Of a stretch of DNA of 64,000 nt, positions 62,358 to 64,000 are shown piece by piece. Source of the stretch: WHSO01 sp050485485. GTDB taxonomy: Bacteria > Pseudomonadota > Alphaproteobacteria > SMXQ01. The notes below the pieces were generated by a model that did no database searches, was not told where the DNA came from, and saw nothing but the letters and a program-made list of their open reading frames with translations. The translations under genes were made by a program, and so were the position numbers. Position 1 is the stretch's first letter; the number at the start of each line of letters is the position of its first letter. The stretch is taken from the NCBI GenBank assembly GCA_050485485.1, contig JBJHBM010000005.1, forward strand, positions 32,723 through 96,722, given 5' to 3'.

Positions 62358-63271
62358 TCCGTGAGCGCCGCGAGCGTGGCCCGCGCCACCAGCAGGCGCC
62401 GGGCCCACGGCGAAGGCGGTGCCGGGCGGGCGGCGGGCCAGGCCGTGCGGCGGCGCAGCGCCGCGATCTCGCGGCGCGTTTCCATCAGCGCGGCGTGGAA
62501 GGCGCGGCGCAGCCGGAAGCCGGCCGCGCCCCGGGGCAGGGTGCGCAGAATCAGGGAGCCTTCGCCGAGCAGGGCTTCGGCCTGGTCGAGCGCGCGCCCG
62601 ATCACGGCCCGCAGCGGTTCCGAGATGCGGGCGAAGCCCAGTTCCGCAATTTCGGCGCGCGCTTCCGCGAACCAGCGCTCGGGCAGATAGACCCGGCCGA
62701 GCCACACGTAATGGCTGGGCGCGTTGCGCACCAATGCCACGATCTGGAGCGCGATGCCGAAGGCCTCCGCCCGGCGCGCGGCCTCCGCGTCGGCCCCCAG
62801 CAGGCGCAGGCCGAGCACGGCGGCGGGCGCCGCCGCGAACCGCGACCAGGTCAGCAGCTCGGACCAGTCGCGGTAGCGGGTCTTGCGGAGATCCTGGCCC
62901 GCCGCCTGGAGAATCTGCCACGGCGCCGCGCCCTCGATCCCGCGCCGCGCGAGCGCCGCCGCCAGGGCTTCCGCGGTCGCGCCCCAGCGCGCGTCGCCTT
63001 CCACGTACCCGGCCTGTGCGCCCGCCTCGGCGGCGAACGGGGCGGCGAGGGCGGCGAGCGCCGCTTCCTTGCGCTCGAGCGACAGCGCGGGATGGTCCGC
63101 GACGGTGCGCACCACGGCGAGGAAGCGCAGCAGCGGCAGCAGGATCTCGCAGGCGTCCCGCGGCACGAGCCCCCATGCCGTCCAGGCGGTCCACGGCTCC
63201 GCCGTCGCGCTTGCGGTGCGGGGCTCTGCGGATGGCGGCGCTGTGGTTGCTGCGGGTTGTGTCATCGGCAT
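62354..63271 (-). CDS. hpnC: HpnC-like squalene-synthase-fold protein, catalytic motifs lost
   Basis: 305 residues from ATG 63271 (or 63265). HpnC-like stretches remain: K-T-R-Y-R-D-W-S-E-L-L (near 130-140), W-S-R-F-A-A-A-P (near 142), G-R-V-Y-L-P-E-R-W (near 194-202). The first aspartate motif of normal HpnC (D-D-x-x-D) reads R-T-V-A-D, and the second (D-x-x-x-D in L-Q-D-C-G-x-D) reads V-R-N-A-P-S-H. Both Mg-pyrophosphate sites thus look destroyed. The frame is open, so this is a divergent protein and not a decayed gene. Partner of hpnE. Confidence 0.72.
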   Translation of the reverse strand: MPMTQPAATTAPPSAEPRTASATAEPWTAWTAWGLVPRDACEILLPLLRFLAVVRTVADHPALSLERKEAALAALAAPFAAEAGAQAGYVEGDARWGATAEALAAALARRGIEGAAPWQILQAAGQDLRKTRYRDWSELLTWSRFAAAPAAVLGLRLLGADAEAARRAEAFGIALQIVALVRNAPSHYVWLGRVYLPERWFAEARAEIAELGFARISEPLRAVIGRALDQAEALLGEGSLILRTLPRGAAGFRLRRAFHAALMETRREIAALRRRTAWPAARPAPPSPWARRLLVARATLAALTE

Positions 63272-63335
63272 GGAAACGAGGTGAATGGCGCGCCCGCCTA
63301 TGGTGCGGGCGCGGTTGCGATTATATTGGCCGGCG

Positions 63336-64000
63336 ATGGCCCCGAACAGCACCGAAGACCAGATCGCCGGACTCGTGCGTGACCGCGAGCGCGACCGCTG
63401 GCTCGCGCTCCAGCTCGCGCCCGCCGAAGCCCGTCCCGCGCTGCTCGCCCTTTATGCCTTTCACGCGGAGATCGCGCGCGTCCGCGACGCCGTCACGGAG
63501 CCCATGATCGGCCATGTCCGCCTGCAATGGTGGCGCGAGACGGTCGAAGGCGCGGCGGCCGGCACGCCGCGCCCGCACCCGGTGGCGGAAGCGCTGGTGG
63601 CGCCGCTCGCGGCGGGACGCCTCGACGCGAACGAACTGATGGGGCTGGTCGACGCACGCGAGGCCGACCTCGATCCACAGGGCTTCGCCACCGAAGCCGC
63701 TTTCCTGGCCTACCTCGACGCGACGGCCGGGGCGCTCGACCGGGCGTCCCTCGGCGTGCTCGGCGTGGCGGCGGCACCCGCGCGGACGGCCTCCGCCCAT
63801 GCCGCGCGCGCCTACGGCATCGCCGGCCAGCTTCGGGCGGCGGCGGCCAACGCGGCGCGCGGCCGCGTGCTGTCGCCGCGCGACCTGCTGGCGGCCCACG
63901 GCGTCACGGCCGCGGCGCTGCTGGCGGGACGGCCCGAACCCGGCCTGCGCGACGTGGCGCGGGCGCTCGCGGCGCAGGCATCGGCGGCATTGGTCGAGGC
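63336..64000 (+). CDS. squalene/phytoene-synthase-family protein (runs off right edge)
   Basis: First 221 residues only. ATG 63336 opens a frame to the window end. L-Y-A-F-H-A-E-I-A-R-V-R-D-A-V-T-E-P-M (near 36-54) and I-G-H-V-R-L-Q-W-W-R-E-T (near 55-66) are the marks of the NDUFAF6-like branch of the squalene/phytoene-synthase fold, which sits after secDF-Mth938 in many alphaproteobacteria. That branch generally lacks DDxxD, as here, so it is not a phytoene synthase. Divergent from the HpnC-like gene. Confidence 0.82.
   Translation, partial: MAPNSTEDQIAGLVRDRERDRWLALQLAPAEARPALLALYAFHAEIARVRDAVTEPMIGHVRLQWWRETVEGAAAGTPRPHPVAEALVAPLAAGRLDANELMGLVDAREADLDPQGFATEAAFLAYLDATAGALDRASLGVLGVAAAPARTASAHAARAYGIAGQLRAAAANAARGRVLSPRDLLAAHGVTAAALLAGRPEPGLRDVARALAAQASAALVE

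Noticed and set aside
1..64000. CRISPR arrays, prophage or transposons
   Set aside because: No regularly spaced direct repeats, integrase, transposase or phage structural gene was found on either strand.

Overview
This is a high-GC chromosomal segment from an alphaproteobacterium, most likely Rhodospirillales-like. The evidence is gene order and gene content: the run dgt-argS-SPOR-nagZ-scpA-scpB ... tatABC ... serS-surE-pcm-nlpD ... yajC-secD-secF is a typical alphaproteobacterial backbone, a PopZ-type polar protein lies upstream of valS, and hopanoid-type (Hpn) squalene genes are present. I see no transposase, integrase, phage gene, CRISPR array or rRNA. Genes are dense and the two tRNAs are single.

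Layout. 1-4.0 kb: sulfur and housekeeping genes on the minus strand (cysK, sseA, NUDIX, MFS). 4.2-7 kb: an alpha/beta hydrolase-OsmC fusion and a UbiD-family decarboxylase. 7.1-8.7 kb: a compact arsenic operon, arsR-arsC-aquaporin, with an operator lying over the arsR start. 8.7-11.4 kb: cupin, FAH-family hydrolase, thioesterase and Dph6-like ATPase. 11.5-15.7 kb: a surface-polysaccharide cassette, in which a flippase is divergent from an unusual PP-loop protein and an ATP-grasp ligase, around a perfect 21-bp inverted repeat. 15.7-17.8 kb: an exported methyltransferase, a Sel1 lipoprotein, tRNA-Asn and tRNA-Cys. 18-23.5 kb: PIMT-like protein, TolC, PopZ and valS. 23.8-34.1 kb: a two-subunit molybdenum hydroxylase (IorAB-like), sodium symporter, ilvD, DinB, DUF1499, MFS, xthA and erpA.

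34.3-64 kb is the conserved alphaproteobacterial core, interrupted by accessory blocks. A TonB receptor-DUF4198-TonB metal-uptake cassette sits between erpA and dgt. An fbpABC ferric-iron ABC transporter sits between scpB and tatA, with two near-identical 15-bp operator-like boxes. An AT-rich island with a 65-residue orphan gene sits between tatC and serS. A minus-strand block (HpnC-like, HpnE, a 30-residue membrane peptide, a PuuD-type membrane protein) sits between the Mth938 gene and a squalene/phytoene-synthase-family gene that runs off the right edge.

The most unusual signals are these: (i) serS carries an in-frame insert of about 54 residues encoded by DNA of about 46% GC inside a gene of about 70% GC, just before the serine-recognition motif, and an AT-rich island lies about 0.8 kb upstream; (ii) the flippase/PP-loop/ATP-grasp cassette, which looks like an undescribed polysaccharide-modification system; (iii) an HpnC-like protein that has lost both catalytic aspartate motifs but is still translationally coupled to HpnE; (iv) a 30-residue single-span membrane peptide gene with its own well-formed promoter, upstream of a PuuD-like membrane protein.
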